The translations under genes and the position numbers were made by a program. A DNA stretch of 64,000 nt, taken from contig NZ_PRDA01000003.1 of the NCBI RefSeq assembly GCF_002964845.1, positions 1-64,000 of the forward strand. The letters run 5' to 3'. Shown piece by piece: positions 20,058 to 28,733 of this stretch. The notes below the pieces were generated by a model that was not told where the DNA came from, did no database searches, and saw only the letters and a program-made list of their open reading frames with translations. Source of the DNA: Thermus tenuipuniceus. GTDB taxonomy: Bacteria; Deinococcota; Deinococci; Deinococcales; Thermaceae. The stretch's first letter is position 1, and each line of letters opens with the position of its first letter.

Positions 20058-20089
20058 ACCCTAAGGAGCCATTGTCAGCTCAGGATCAA
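20058..20089 (-). promoter_or_regulatory. Pho-box-like operator C with -10 box (surE)
   Basis: On the minus strand: TTGAT, CCTGAG, CTGAC, nine bases (AATGGCTCC), TTAGGGT. The first half-site differs from the others by one base (T for C). The -10 TAGGGT (20058-20063) is 6 nt from the ATG. Same 32-bp geometry as the four sister sites. Confidence 0.7.
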
Positions 20090-20093
20090 CGGC

Positions 20094-20120
20094 AAAAACC
20101 GCTGGGGATACCCCCAGCGG
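20094..20120 (-). terminator. Rho-independent terminator after the second Ugp-like operon
   Basis: The minus strand forms CCGCTGGGG / CCCCAGCGG with a 4-base loop followed by TTTTT. It is a textbook terminator just after the SBP gene ending at 20140, and isolates it from surE, whose operator begins 5 bases further on. Confidence 0.85.
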
Positions 20121-20139
20121 GAAGGAGGAGCCTGGTGGA

Positions 20140-21462
20140 TCAGGGTTGGGCCACGCCCCGGTTGTAGCGCTCCAGGGCCTGGTCTGCCCGGGCCTTGGCC
20201 TCCCTAAGGGCCTCGAGGGCAGGTTTCCCCTTCAGGGTTTCCTCCCAGGCGGTCTGCACGTACTGGCGTATTTCAGGGAAGGCCCCCATCAGGCAACCGG
20301 CGCTGGAGGCGTTAACCTTGCTGGTGGCTAGCTGCTGGATGGCCGTGGTGTAGTTGGGCTGCTTCACGTGGGCCTGGCGTACCTGGGGAAGCTCGGTTAC
20401 GCCCCGCACCACGGGGAAGTAACCGGTGGCCAGGTGCCAGCGGGCCTGGGTTTCCGGCTCCAGGAGGAAGCGCACGAACTCCCAGGCCGCCTGGACTTGT
20501 TCCTCGGGGAAGCCCTTCAGCACGTAAAGGGCAGCGCCCCCGATGGCTACCCCATTCCGCTCCCGGAGGAAGGGGTAGAAGGCGGTGCGCAAGGGGAAGC
20601 GGTTCCCCACCTGCCGCAGCACCCCCGTGAGGCTGGCCGTGGAGTAGGCGGCGATGGCCGCCTGGCCCTGGGCGAAGAGGCTTTGCGAGTCGGCCCAGTT
20701 GCGCCCGGTGTTAGCGGCCACCCCCTCCCGCACCAAACGGGCGTACATGTCCAGGAAGGCCGCGGCGGCCGGGTTGTCAAAGGCAACCGCGGTGGCCTTG
20801 GCCTTCCGGCCGTTCTCGTTGTTGCAGAAGTATTCCCCGGAGTTATAGGAGATCTGCTCCACGAACCAGGAGTCGATGGGAATGGAAAGCCCGTAGCGGA
20901 CGGTGCGGCCCTGGGCGTCCTTCTTGGTGAGCTTGCGGGCGGCTTCCTCCAGGTCCTTAAGGCTCCAGGTGGGCTTGAAGGGAATCCCCCCCTCCTGGAA
21001 GGCGGCCATGTTGAGGTAGAGGATGGGGTTCGAGGAGTTAAAGGGAAGTCCGTAGAGCTTGCCCTCCACGGTGTAGTAGCTGCGGGGCTGGGGGAGGAAG
21101 CGGCCCAGGTCAAACCCGCTCTTCCGGGCCAGGTCCTCGAGGGGCACTATCGCCCCGGAGTCCGCCATGATCCGGGCCCCGATGTCGTAGACCTGGATCA
21201 CGTGGGGGTATCCCCGGCCCGCGCGCAAGACGGCGAGAAGCTTGTTGATGCCGTCATCGTAGCTGCCCACGTACTGGCTTTTCACCTGGATCCGGTCCTG
21301 GCTTTTGTTGAAGTCCTGCACCAGCTTTTCCGTGGCTTCCCCCAAAACCCCACCCATGGAGTGCCAGAACTCCAGGGTGACCCTTTGGGCCTGAGCGCCG
21401 CCCAAAAGGAGCAGGGTGCTTAGGATGGCCTGTGCCCAAACCCGTCTCGTCCACATGCGCAT
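20140..21462 (-). CDS. ABC transporter substrate-binding protein, UgpB-like (second system)
   Basis: This 440-residue family 1 binding protein has a signal peptide ending in LLLGGAQA, then VTLEFWHSMGGVLGEATEKL, which is close to the UgpB N-terminal motif (WHSMGG). Other landmarks are LPFNSSNPILYLN, the ARKLTKKDAQGRTVRYG segment shared with the 6327-7610 protein, and a helical C-terminus. Cysteines in EYFCNN and AGCLMG could form a disulfide. A Shine-Dalgarno GGAGGTG precedes the ATG. WHSMGG strongly favours glycerol-3-phosphate or glycerophosphocholine as ligand. Confidence 0.87.
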   Translation of the reverse strand: MRMWTRRVWAQAILSTLLLLGGAQAQRVTLEFWHSMGGVLGEATEKLVQDFNKSQDRIQVKSQYVGSYDDGINKLLAVLRAGRGYPHVIQVYDIGARIMADSGAIVPLEDLARKSGFDLGRFLPQPRSYYTVEGKLYGLPFNSSNPILYLNMAAFQEGGIPFKPTWSLKDLEEAARKLTKKDAQGRTVRYGLSIPIDSWFVEQISYNSGEYFCNNENGRKAKATAVAFDNPAAAAFLDMYARLVREGVAANTGRNWADSQSLFAQGQAAIAAYSTASLTGVLRQVGNRFPLRTAFYPFLRERNGVAIGGAALYVLKGFPEEQVQAAWEFVRFLLEPETQARWHLATGYFPVVRGVTELPQVRQAHVKQPNYTTAIQQLATSKVNASSAGCLMGAFPEIRQYVQTAWEETLKGKPALEALREAKARADQALERYNRGVAQP

Positions 21463-21473
21463 ACCTACACCTC

Positions 21474-22289
21474 CTATCCCTTCAGCCCGCCCATGGCGAT
21501 GCCCCGGACAAAGGCCCGCTGGGCGAGCAGGAAGGCCAAAAGGCTGGGGAGGAGCACCAGGATGGCCGCAGCCGCCACCACGTTCCAGCGGGCTACCTCC
21601 TCGTTGAGGATGAAGTTCACGGCGATCTGGGCCGTTTGCATCTCCCGGCTTTTGGTCACCACCAGGGGCCAGAGGTACATGTTCCAGGCCCCGATGAAGG
21701 TGAGGGCGGCCAGGGCCCCCAGGGCGGGGGCCGAAAGGGGTAGGGCCACGTGGCGGAGCATCTGCCAGTGGTTGGCCCCGTCGATTCGGGCGGCATCGAA
21801 GTAGTCCTCGGGGATGGTGCGGAGGAACTGCCTGAGGAGAAAGACCCCCAGGGGGTTTGCCAGGAAGGGAACCGTGAGGGCCAGATAGGAGTCCAGCCAG
21901 CCCAGGCGGTCCACCAGGAGGTAAAGGGGTAGGAAGGTAACTTCCCCCGGCACCAGAAGGAGGGCCACCGCCAGCCCGAAGAGGGCCTCCCTTCCAAGGA
22001 AGCGGAGCCGGGCGAGGGCGTAGGCGGCCAGGAGGCTGGTGGTGAGTACGCCCAGGGTAATGAGGCTGGACACCAGGAGGCTATTCAGGAGGAACCGCCC
22101 CAGGGGGAACCTGGTGAGGGCCTCCTGGTAGGCCTCGAGGCTGGGCCGCGGGGGGAGGAGGCCCGGGGCATAGAGGTCCGCCTCCGGGCGGAGGCTTGCG
22201 GAGAGGAGGGTGAGGAAGGGGAGGAGAAGGAGAAGGGCATACCCCCCGGCCAGGAGGTAGGTGGGCCAGAGCCTTCGCCGCCTACCCAT
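21474..22289 (-). CDS. ABC transporter permease, UgpE-like (second system)
   Basis: The 271-residue protein has six spans and an EAA loop DAARIDGANHWQMLRHV (about 178-194), followed by FIGAWNMYLWPLVVTKSREM, the UgpE hallmark. The ATG at 22289 is chosen because it lies 8 bases inside the end of the upstream permease gene and gives a normal basic N-terminus (MGRRRRLWPTYLL); an open frame continues upstream but is the shadow of that permease. Confidence 0.87.
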   Translation of the reverse strand: MGRRRRLWPTYLLAGGYALLLLLPFLTLLSASLRPEADLYAPGLLPPRPSLEAYQEALTRFPLGRFLLNSLLVSSLITLGVLTTSLLAAYALARLRFLGREALFGLAVALLLVPGEVTFLPLYLLVDRLGWLDSYLALTVPFLANPLGVFLLRQFLRTIPEDYFDAARIDGANHWQMLRHVALPLSAPALGALAALTFIGAWNMYLWPLVVTKSREMQTAQIAVNFILNEEVARWNVVAAAAILVLLPSLLAFLLAQRAFVRGIAMGGLKG

Positions 22290-23190
22290 AGTGCACCCTC
22301 CGGCCCAGAAGCCGGAACTGCAAGGCCGCCATGAGCAAAAGCACCAGGAAGAGCAGGAGGGCCTCGGCAGCGGCCAGGGGCACCCGGAAGTTGAAGAAGG
22401 CGTCCTGGTACACGCGGTAGATCCAGACCATGGAGCTTTCCGCCGGCCCCCCTCGGGTGAGGAGGTGGATCTGGCCAAAGGCGGTGAGGCTCTTCAACAC
22501 CACCAGGAGGCCCACCAGGAAGAGGGTGGGGGAGAGGAGGGGCAGGGTGATCCGCCAGAAGCGGGTCCAGGGGCCAGCCCCGTCCACCTCCGCCGCCTCC
22601 AGGATCTCCGCAGGGATGTTCTGCAGGCCTGCGGTGAGGAGGACCGCGGTGAAGCCCACCCCGGCCCAGGCGGTGATCACCGCCAGGGTGGGCAGGGCCA
22701 GCTCCGGGCTGGTGAGCCAGGGCTGGGGCGGCAGGCCCAAGGAGGCCAGGAGGCGGTTGGCAAGGCCCCCCACGGGATGCAGGAACCAACCCCAGGCCAC
22801 CGCCGCCACCGCGGTGGGTATCGCCGTGGTGAGGAAGAAGAGGGTGCGGAAGAGGGCCACCCCCGGGTAGGGCCGGTAGACCAAGAGGGCCGCCAGGAAC
22901 CCCAGAAGGAGCTCCAGGGGCGCGGTGATCAGGGCGAACTTCAGGGTGAGCCAGGCGCTTTTCCAGAACTCCGGGCGGCTCAGGGCCTTCTGGTAGTTGG
23001 CAAGCCCGGTCCAGACCCGTCCCCGGCCGAAGAGATCCTCCTGGTGAAGGGAGAGCCAAAGAGCCTCGAGGAGAGGCAGGACCAGGAAGAGGAGGAAAAG
23101 GGCGTAGGCGGGCAGCAGGAAGACCAAAGCCTCCCCCTGGCCCCTCAGGTGTTTTCGGAGGCGCTGGGCCCGGCTGAGGGTGGCGTCCAT
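22282..23190 (-). CDS. ABC transporter permease, UgpA-like (second system)
   Basis: At 302 residues with six spans, this carries the MalF/UgpA EAA loop LEAAEVDGAGPWTRFWRI (about 193-210) and the family motif FGQIHLLTRGGP. It begins the importer operon: its ATG lies 10 nt after a TAGCCT -10 that belongs to a Pho-box-like operator (23201-23232) embedded in the end of the TIM-barrel gene. No ATPase gene accompanies the operon, as with the first Ugp-like system. Confidence 0.87.
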   Translation of the reverse strand: MDATLSRAQRLRKHLRGQGEALVFLLPAYALFLLFLVLPLLEALWLSLHQEDLFGRGRVWTGLANYQKALSRPEFWKSAWLTLKFALITAPLELLLGFLAALLVYRPYPGVALFRTLFFLTTAIPTAVAAVAWGWFLHPVGGLANRLLASLGLPPQPWLTSPELALPTLAVITAWAGVGFTAVLLTAGLQNIPAEILEAAEVDGAGPWTRFWRITLPLLSPTLFLVGLLVVLKSLTAFGQIHLLTRGGPAESSMVWIYRVYQDAFFNFRVPLAAAEALLLFLVLLLMAALQFRLLGRRVHYG

Positions 23191-23200
23191 GTCCGGGATA

Positions 23201-23232
23201 AGGCTAGGCCCCTTCGGTCAGGGCTCGGTCAG
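23201..23232 (-). promoter_or_regulatory. Pho-box-like operator E with -10 box
   Basis: On the minus strand: CTGAC, CGAGCC, CTGAC, nine bases (CGAAGGGGC), CTAGCCT. The -10 TAGCCT (23201-23206) is 10 nt before the ugpA-like ATG. The element overlaps the last codons of the 23204-23953 gene and is very similar to operator D in its spacer as well (AAGGGGC shared). Confidence 0.65.
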
Positions 23233-23953
23233 GGAGACTTTCCCGCAGGCTTCTTAGGAAGGCGATGGAGGGGGCCGGGTCGACCCCCACCTCCAGGACC
23301 AGGGTGCGGTCCAGGTAGGGCCCAAGCCAGGTCCGGTGCTGGAGAACCCCGGTTCCCAGGTTCCAGTGCCGGTCGTAAAGGCCGTCCGTGTCGTTCAAGT
23401 GCAGGTGGTCGGGCTCCAAGGCCAGCCAGGGTCCCGGTTCCGGCACCCGGCTGAAAACCCGGGCATGGGCGGCGTCGAAGCAAAATCCCACCTCGGGGTA
23501 GGCCTCCAGGATGGGTGCCAGGGCCCTGGGCTCCGGCTCGTGGGTGTTCTCCAGGACCAGCTCCACCCCCAAGGTCCCGGCCCGCCGCACCACCGGCTTC
23601 AGGGCCTGGATGAGCCGGTCCGCCCGGTCCAGGGCCTCCTCCAGGGTGCGGCCGTGGGGGATGCCCGAGTGGAAGACCGCCCGGTCCGCCCCGAGCTCCG
23701 CTGCCCGGTCCAGGCCCAGGAGAAGCCGCCTGAGGGTGAAGTTGCGCACCTCCGGGTCCGGGGAGACCAGGTCCAGGTTCCAGAAGGGGAGGTGAATGGA
23801 GAGAGTCCCCTTGTAGCTGGAGGCCAGTTTGGCGAAGGGGGCCTCCTCCTCCAGGAAGGCGGGGTCCAGGTAGACCTCGAGGCCCAGCCAGGGATCTTCG
23901 GGCGCCGAAAACCTTAGAGCCTCCTCTAGGCCCACGGCGATGCGCAGGTCCAT
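23204..23953 (-). CDS. Sugar phosphate isomerase/epimerase-like TIM-barrel protein
   Basis: The 249-residue protein belongs to the AP-endonuclease-2 / xylose-isomerase-like TIM barrel superfamily. Probable metal-site segments are LSIHLPFWNLDL, AVFHSGIPHG, ELVLENTHEPE, FCFDAAHA and DHLHLNDTDG, with the expected His/Glu/Asp spacing. The precise reaction cannot be assigned; candidates are an isomerase, epimerase or a hydrolase of a sugar-phosphate product brought in by the downstream importer. It is first in the operon, starts 6 nt after the -10 of operator D, and is followed by the importer genes that have their own operator. Confidence 0.75.
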   Translation of the reverse strand: MDLRIAVGLEEALRFSAPEDPWLGLEVYLDPAFLEEEAPFAKLASSYKGTLSIHLPFWNLDLVSPDPEVRNFTLRRLLLGLDRAAELGADRAVFHSGIPHGRTLEEALDRADRLIQALKPVVRRAGTLGVELVLENTHEPEPRALAPILEAYPEVGFCFDAAHARVFSRVPEPGPWLALEPDHLHLNDTDGLYDRHWNLGTGVLQHRTWLGPYLDRTLVLEVGVDPAPSIAFLRSLRESLPDRALTEGA

Positions 23954-23959
23954 GGGTTC

Positions 23960-23991
23960 ACCGTAAGCCCCTTAGGTCAGAGGGCGGTCAG
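23960..23991 (-). promoter_or_regulatory. Pho-box-like operator D with -10 box
   Basis: On the minus strand: CTGAC, CGCCCT, CTGAC, nine bases (CTAAGGGGC), TTACGGT. The -10 TACGGT (23960-23965) is 6 nt before the ATG at 23953, so the mRNA would be leaderless. Geometry identical to the other four elements. Confidence 0.7.
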
Positions 23992-24108
23992 CGTCCCTTT
24001 CGCTGCCACCGTCCCCCTTTCCATGGCGCTTGAGGGTGAGGGGTTTCCCGCCGTTTGATCCCTCTCGGCTACCGGTGCTGGGTAGGGGCTGACTCGCCCC
24101 CCATCGGC

Positions 24109-24852
24109 CTAGTGGTGCAGGACCCGTTGCAGGAAGGCCCGGGTCCTCTCCTCCCTGGGGGAGGAAAAGATCTCCTCCGGCCTCCCCTCCTCCACAATCT
24201 GACCCCCGTCCATGAAGATCACTCGGTCCGCCACCTCCCGGGCAAAACCCATCTCGTGGGTCACCACCAGCATGGTCATACCCCCCCGGGCCAGGTCCCG
24301 CATCACGTCCAACACCTCCCCCACCATCTCCGGGTCCAAAGCGCTGGTGGGCTCGTCAAACAACATCACCTTCGGCTCCATGGCCAAGGCCCGGGCAATG
24401 GCCACCCGCTGCTGCTGGCCCCCAGAAAGCTGCCCCGGGTACTTCCTCGCCTGGTCCAAAATCCCCACCCGCTCCAAAAGCTCCAAAGCCTTCCGCTCCG
24501 CCCGCTCCCGGGACCAGCCCCTCACCCGCACGGGGGCCAGAACAATGTTCTCCAGCACCGTCATGTGGGGGAAAAGGTTGAACTGCTGGAAGACCATCCC
24601 CACCTCCCGCCGCACCTCCTTGAGGGCCCGCTCCTCCTTGACGTTCCGTCCGTCCACGATGACCTCCCCCTCCTGGAAGTCCTCCAGGCGGTTGATGCAG
24701 CGGATCAGGGTGCTCTTCCCCGAGCCCGAAGGGCCGATGATCACCAGCTTCTCCCCAGGGGCCACCTCCAGGTGGATCCCCTTGAGCACGTGCAGGGAGC
24801 CAAACCACTTGTGCAGGTTGTGGATGCGGATGATGGGGTCCACCGCTTTCAT
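24109..24852 (-). CDS. Polar amino-acid ABC transporter ATP-binding protein (GlnQ-like)
   Basis: The 247-residue ATPase has Walker [10 protein letters not shown] (40-48), LSGGQQQR signature, Walker [15 protein letters not shown] and switch [16 protein letters not shown], the signature of the GlnQ/ArtP/HisP subfamily. Its natural partners, the permease at 27890 and SBP at 28734, lie upstream in the same direction but are separated from it by a two-gene TAXI/TRAP transporter. Its ATG overlaps the stop of the TRAP permease gene (ATGA), so it is co-translated with that gene. Confidence 0.93.
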   Translation of the reverse strand: MKAVDPIIRIHNLHKWFGSLHVLKGIHLEVAPGEKLVIIGPSGSGKSTLIRCINRLEDFQEGEVIVDGRNVKEERALKEVRREVGMVFQQFNLFPHMTVLENIVLAPVRVRGWSRERAERKALELLERVGILDQARKYPGQLSGGQQQRVAIARALAMEPKVMLFDEPTSALDPEMVGEVLDVMRDLARGGMTMLVVTHEMGFAREVADRVIFMDGGQIVEEGRPEEIFSSPREERTRAFLQRVLHH

Positions 24853-26822
24853 TTTCTCACCCGCTGGATGGCATAGACCAAGAGGAAGAGCGCCAGGCCT
24901 ATGGCATCTGTAAGGAGGCCGGGCACCACCAGGGTCAGGGCGGCCGCCATGAGAAGAGCCCTCTCCAAGAGGGTGGTGCGCTTGTGCAGGAAGCCCACCA
25001 GGCTGGCGCTGAAGGCGGTCATGCCCAAAAGGGCGGAGAGGACGATCCAGGCCCCCTCCGCCACGCTTTCCACTCCCAACAAGAGGAGCTTGGGGCTGAA
25101 GAAGAACATGTAGGCCAAAAGGGCGGTGCGGAGCTCATAGACGAAGCCTTGGACCGCGGTCTTCCAAAAGTCGGACCTGGCGATGGCGCTGGCCGCGTAG
25201 GCGGCCAAGGCCACTGGGGGCGTGGAGTCCGCCATGATGCCGAAGTAGAAGACGAACATGTGGGCGGCCACCGGGGGCACCCCGTAGCCCGCCTTCTCGG
25301 AAAGCTGGAGGACCACCGGCACCACCAAGGAGGCCATGACGATGTAGTTGGCGGTGGTGGGAAGGCCCATCCCGAGAAGGAGGCTGGTGAGCTGGGCCAG
25401 GAGAAGGACCAGGATCAGGTTCCCCCCCGATAAGCGCTCCACGATGTCGGTAAGGCCAAAGCCGATCCCGGTCATGGTGACGATGCCCACGATGATCCCG
25501 GCGCTGGCCGTGGCCAAGGCGATGCCCACCATGCCCCGGGCCCCCGCCTCGAGGCCCTCCAAGATGAGCCGCCCACCCCGCAAGAAGCCAAAGGCCAACC
25601 CCACCCCGGCCCTCTGGGCCCGCCAGACCTCCTGGGCCAGGATGAGGAGGAGCATGAGGAAGATGGTGTTCAAGGCCGCCCGCTCGGGGGTCAGGCGCAG
25701 GGCCACCAAGGCGTAGATCAGGTAGATAAGGGGCAGAAGGTAGTGAAGGCCCGAGCGCAGAATAGGACCCACGGGGGGTAGCTCCGACCTGGGTACCCCC
25801 TTGAGGCCCAGCTGCAGGGCCTCGAGGTGCACGGTGATGAAAAGGGTGGCGTAGGCCAAAACCGCAGGGATAACGGCGATCAGGATGAGCTGGCTATAGG
25901 GGATGCCCAAGAACTCCGCCATGATGAAGGCCGCCGCCCCCATCACCGGAGGCATGAGTTGGCCGTTGGAGGAGCTGGCCACCTCCACCGCCCCCGCCTT
26001 CTCCGGCGGGTAGCCCACCCGCTTCATCAAGGGAATGGTAAAGGTGCCCGTGGTGACCACGTTGGAAACCGAGCTTCCCGAAACCACCCCCGTGAGGGCA
26101 CTGGCCACCACCGCCGCCTTGGCCGGCCCCCCGCGGAAATGGCCCAGGAGGGCGTAGGCCACCCGGATGAAGAAGTGGCCGGCCCCCGCCTTCTCCAAAA
26201 GCGCCCCAAAGAGGACGAAGAGGAAAACGAAGGTGGCGGAGACCCCCAAGGGCACCCCAAAGATGCCCTCGGCGGTGGTGTAGAGCTGCCCCATGAGCTG
26301 GCCCCACTGGCTGCCCGCATGGAGCTGGAGCCAGGGGGGAAGGGTAAAGGGCAGAAACCCCTTAGGTCCGGTAAGGGCGTAGAGGACAAACACTGAAGCG
26401 ATGATGGGTAGGGCAGGCCCCACCACCCTCCAGGCGGCCAGGAATAGGACCCCAAGGGTCAGGGTCCCCATGAAGACATCCCGCTGGCTGGGGATACCCC
26501 CCCGGAGCTGGGTGATCCCGTAGTAATCCCAGACAACGTAGAGGGCCCCGACTACTCCCAAGAGGGCCATGCCCCAATCCAGGAGGGGAATGCGCTCCCT
26601 CGGCCCCCGCCTCCCCGGGTAGGCCAAAAAGGCCAGGGCCAAGGCGAAGGCCAAGTGGACCGCCCTGAGCCGCATGGGGTCCAGGGTACCCAGCTCGGTG
26701 GCCCAAAGCTGGAAAAGGCTCCAGATCACCCCTAGGCCGAAGAGGAGGTACCGGCCTGCCCCTTTGGGTTTCCGCCCTCCCAGCTCGCTCTCTTCCACCA
26801 ACAGCGAGGCGTCCTTCTCCAT
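24849..26822 (-). CDS. TRAP transporter, fused large/small membrane subunit (DctQM-type)
   Basis: The 657-residue protein combines the small four-span and the large twelve-span subunits of a tripartite transporter. The large domain shows [20 protein letters not shown] (about 265-284), [21 protein letters not shown] and [14 protein letters not shown], hallmarks of TAXI-associated TRAP permeases. Transport is driven by an ion gradient rather than ATP. ATG 26822 is chosen because it follows a GGAGG site and starts the acidic cytosolic tail [11 protein letters not shown]; an open frame runs further upstream through the intergenic hairpin. Partner: the binding protein at 26878. Confidence 0.93.
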   Translation of the reverse strand: MEKDASLLVEESELGGRKPKGAGRYLLFGLGVIWSLFQLWATELGTLDPMRLRAVHLAFALALAFLAYPGRRGPRERIPLLDWGMALLGVVGALYVVWDYYGITQLRGGIPSQRDVFMGTLTLGVLFLAAWRVVGPALPIIASVFVLYALTGPKGFLPFTLPPWLQLHAGSQWGQLMGQLYTTAEGIFGVPLGVSATFVFLFVLFGALLEKAGAGHFFIRVAYALLGHFRGGPAKAAVVASALTGVVSGSSVSNVVTTGTFTIPLMKRVGYPPEKAGAVEVASSSNGQLMPPVMGAAAFIMAEFLGIPYSQLILIAVIPAVLAYATLFITVHLEALQLGLKGVPRSELPPVGPILRSGLHYLLPLIYLIYALVALRLTPERAALNTIFLMLLLILAQEVWRAQRAGVGLAFGFLRGGRLILEGLEAGARGMVGIALATASAGIIVGIVTMTGIGFGLTDIVERLSGGNLILVLLLAQLTSLLLGMGLPTTANYIVMASLVVPVVLQLSEKAGYGVPPVAAHMFVFYFGIMADSTPPVALAAYAASAIARSDFWKTAVQGFVYELRTALLAYMFFFSPKLLLLGVESVAEGAWIVLSALLGMTAFSASLVGFLHKRTTLLERALLMAAALTLVVPGLLTDAIGLALFLLVYAIQRVRK

Positions 26823-26838
26823 GCTCCCTCCAGACAAA

Positions 26839-26860
26839 GGGGGCCCCTCCTGGGGCCCCC
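26839..26860 (-). terminator. Intercistronic hairpin between TAXI protein and TRAP permease
   Basis: GGGGGCCCC / GGGGCCCCC with a 4-base loop is followed by TTTG on the minus strand and lies between the binding-protein stop and the permease RBS. Such structures often act as partial terminators or 3' stabilisers, raising binding protein over membrane subunit. Confidence 0.6.
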
Positions 26861-26877
26861 AGGATTCAGCCCAGAGC

Positions 26878-27828
26878 TTACTTGAGAACCCCCATCTCCT
26901 TGTAGAACCCCTCGGCACCGGAATGCAGGGGAATGGGCAGGCCCTTCACCGCCTTCTGCAGGCTGAAGAAGCGTTCCAAGTTGGGGTGGATCTTCTTGAA
27001 GGCCTCCTGGTTTCCGAACACCGCCTTCATGAACTTGTACACGGTATCGGCGGACAGCTTCTCCGAGGCGATGAGCATGGCCTGAACCGCCACCGTGGGC
27101 GTAGTGACCTCCACCCCCTTATAGGTGCCCCCGGGGATGTTGAAGCCCACGTAGAAGGGGTACTTCTTGGCGATGGCCTGGACCTTGCCCAGGTCCACCG
27201 CCACCAGGGTGATGGGGGTGGTGAGGGCCAGTTGCTGAATGGCGCTGGCCCCCAGGCCTACCGTGTAGAAAAGGGCATCCGCCCGCTTATCCTGCATGAG
27301 CTGGATGCCCTGGGTGGCGCTTACCCGGATGGCCTGGCCCAGGTCCTCAAAGCGGAGGCCGTAGGCCTCGAGGATCTGCCGGGCATTTTGCTCGGTACCC
27401 GAGCCCACATCGCCCACCACCACCCTCTTGCCCTTGAGGTCCGCCACGGTGCGGATGCCTGCATCCGCCCGGGCCACGATATGGATGACCTCAGGGTAAA
27501 GGGCCGCCAAAGCGCGGATGCCCTTCACGGGCTTCCCATCGAAGGCAGCGATGCAACATCCCTGATAGGCGTAGTAGGCGATGTCGTTTTGCGCCAAAGC
27601 CATCTCGAACTCCCCGGCGGCGATGGCGTTGATGTTGGCCACGCTGCCCCCGGTGGAGCGGGCGTTGGCCCGAATGCCCACCCCCGCATCGTTCACCAGC
27701 TTGGCCATACCCGTGGCCACGGGAAAGTAGACCCCCGTGGTGGAACCCGAGCCGATGGTGATAAACTCCTGGGCCAGGCCCAGACCTAGGAAGGCAATCC
27801 CTGCCAATAGCGTTTCTTTCAGCCGCAT
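26878..27828 (-). CDS. TRAP transporter solute receptor, TAXI family
   Basis: The 316-residue protein has a signal peptide (to GLAQEF) and the TAXI signature FITIGSGSTTGVYFPVATG, plus ALAQNDIAYYAYQG and VVVGDVGSGTEQNARQILEAYGL. It captures a small acid (glutamate or 2-oxoglutarate-like compounds in known cases) outside the membrane and hands it to the TRAP permease at 24849. RBS GGAGGTG precedes the ATG and a separate promoter (-35 TTGAGG, -10 TATACT) lies at 27857-27886. Confidence 0.93.
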   Translation of the reverse strand: MRLKETLLAGIAFLGLGLAQEFITIGSGSTTGVYFPVATGMAKLVNDAGVGIRANARSTGGSVANINAIAAGEFEMALAQNDIAYYAYQGCCIAAFDGKPVKGIRALAALYPEVIHIVARADAGIRTVADLKGKRVVVGDVGSGTEQNARQILEAYGLRFEDLGQAIRVSATQGIQLMQDKRADALFYTVGLGASAIQQLALTTPITLVAVDLGKVQAIAKKYPFYVGFNIPGGTYKGVEVTTPTVAVQAMLIASEKLSADTVYKFMKAVFGNQEAFKKIHPNLERFFSLQKAVKGLPIPLHSGAEGFYKEMGVLK

Positions 27829-27856
27829 AACCTTACACCTCCTTTACGCCGCAGGC

Positions 27857-27886
27857 AGTATACCCCCAGCCCCTTCCTTTCCTCAA
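27857..27886 (-). promoter_or_regulatory. Promoter for TAXI-TRAP-glnQ segment
   Basis: Minus-strand TTGAGG (27881-27886) and TATACT (27857-27862) are separated by 18 bp and stand about 29 nt before the TAXI ATG, which has its own Shine-Dalgarno sequence. This gives the TRAP genes and the ATPase an independent start inside the larger operon. Confidence 0.6.
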
Positions 27887-27889
27887 GCC

Positions 27890-28678
27890 CTACCTCCCCG
27901 CCACCTGTAGCCTCCGCTCCAGAAGGTTGGTGAAGAAGGTGAGCACGGTGGTCAAAAGGAGGTAAATGGCCGCCACCGCCAAGTAGACCTCCACAGGCCG
28001 AAAGGTGGCCGAGATGATGCGCTGCCCGGAGAGGGCGAGCTCGGTAAGGGCGATGACGCTGGCCAGGGAGGAATCCTTGAGAAGAGCCACCACGTTGTTG
28101 ACCAAGGGAGGTACCACGATGCGCAAGGCCTGGGGCAGGATCACGAAGCGCATGGTGTCCGCCGGGGAAAGCCCAAGGGACCAGGCGGCCTCCCACTGCC
28201 CCTTGGGAATGGCCTGGATGCCCGCCCGGACCACCTCGGCGTTATACGCCCCCACGTTGAAGGAAAGGGCGATGAAGGCCGCCCAGTAGGGGGTGAGAAC
28301 CTGCTGGGCCTCGGGCCAGAGGGGCTGAAGCAAAAGGGGCAAGGCATTGTAGGCAAAGAGGATCTGCACCAAAAGGGGCGTGCCACGGGTAACCCAGATG
28401 TAAAAGCTGGCGGGAAGCCGCACCCAGAATCGGCGGGAGAGGCGGAACATCCCAGCAAACACACCGATGGCAAGCCCCGCCAGGCTGGAGATCAAGGTGA
28501 GCTTTAAGGTGATCTCCGCACCCAAGGCCATGGCCTGGCCCGCGGAAGCCGCCCGGTCAGGTCCAAAGCCGGTAAGAAGGAAGTAGCGCTCCAGCACCAC
28601 GCCCAAAAGGGCGAACAAGCCGAAATACCCCCCAAGGAGGAGAGCCAGGAGCAAGAGGACCCGCAACCAAGATGGCAT
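27890..28678 (-). CDS. Polar amino-acid ABC transporter permease (GlnP/HisM-like)
   Basis: The 262-residue permease begins with a membrane span (LLLLALLLGGYFGLFALLG) and carries the family motif TRGTPLLVQILFAYNALP and the EAA loop WEAAWSLGLSPADTMRFVILPQALR (its AWSLGLSP core near residue 180). NNVVALLKDSSLASVI completes the polar amino-acid type. It follows the SBP gene by about 55 bases. A single permease gene suggests a homodimeric channel. Confidence 0.92.
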   Translation of the reverse strand: MPSWLRVLLLLALLLGGYFGLFALLGVVLERYFLLTGFGPDRAASAGQAMALGAEITLKLTLISSLAGLAIGVFAGMFRLSRRFWVRLPASFYIWVTRGTPLLVQILFAYNALPLLLQPLWPEAQQVLTPYWAAFIALSFNVGAYNAEVVRAGIQAIPKGQWEAAWSLGLSPADTMRFVILPQALRIVVPPLVNNVVALLKDSSLASVIALTELALSGQRIISATFRPVEVYLAVAAIYLLLTTVLTFFTNLLERRLQVAGR

Positions 28679-28733
28679 CTTCGCGGCAGGAAAAGGGCCC
28701 AGGGCAACCCCTACACCCCGGGCCCGGGACTGG

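Noticed and set aside
19119-20207. A 362-codon plus-strand frame
   Set aside because: Antisense to surE and the glycosyltransferase; low-complexity composition typical of GC-rich shadows.
22085-23059. A 324-codon minus-strand frame
   Set aside because: Out-of-frame shadow of the two permeases; proline/glycine repeats only.
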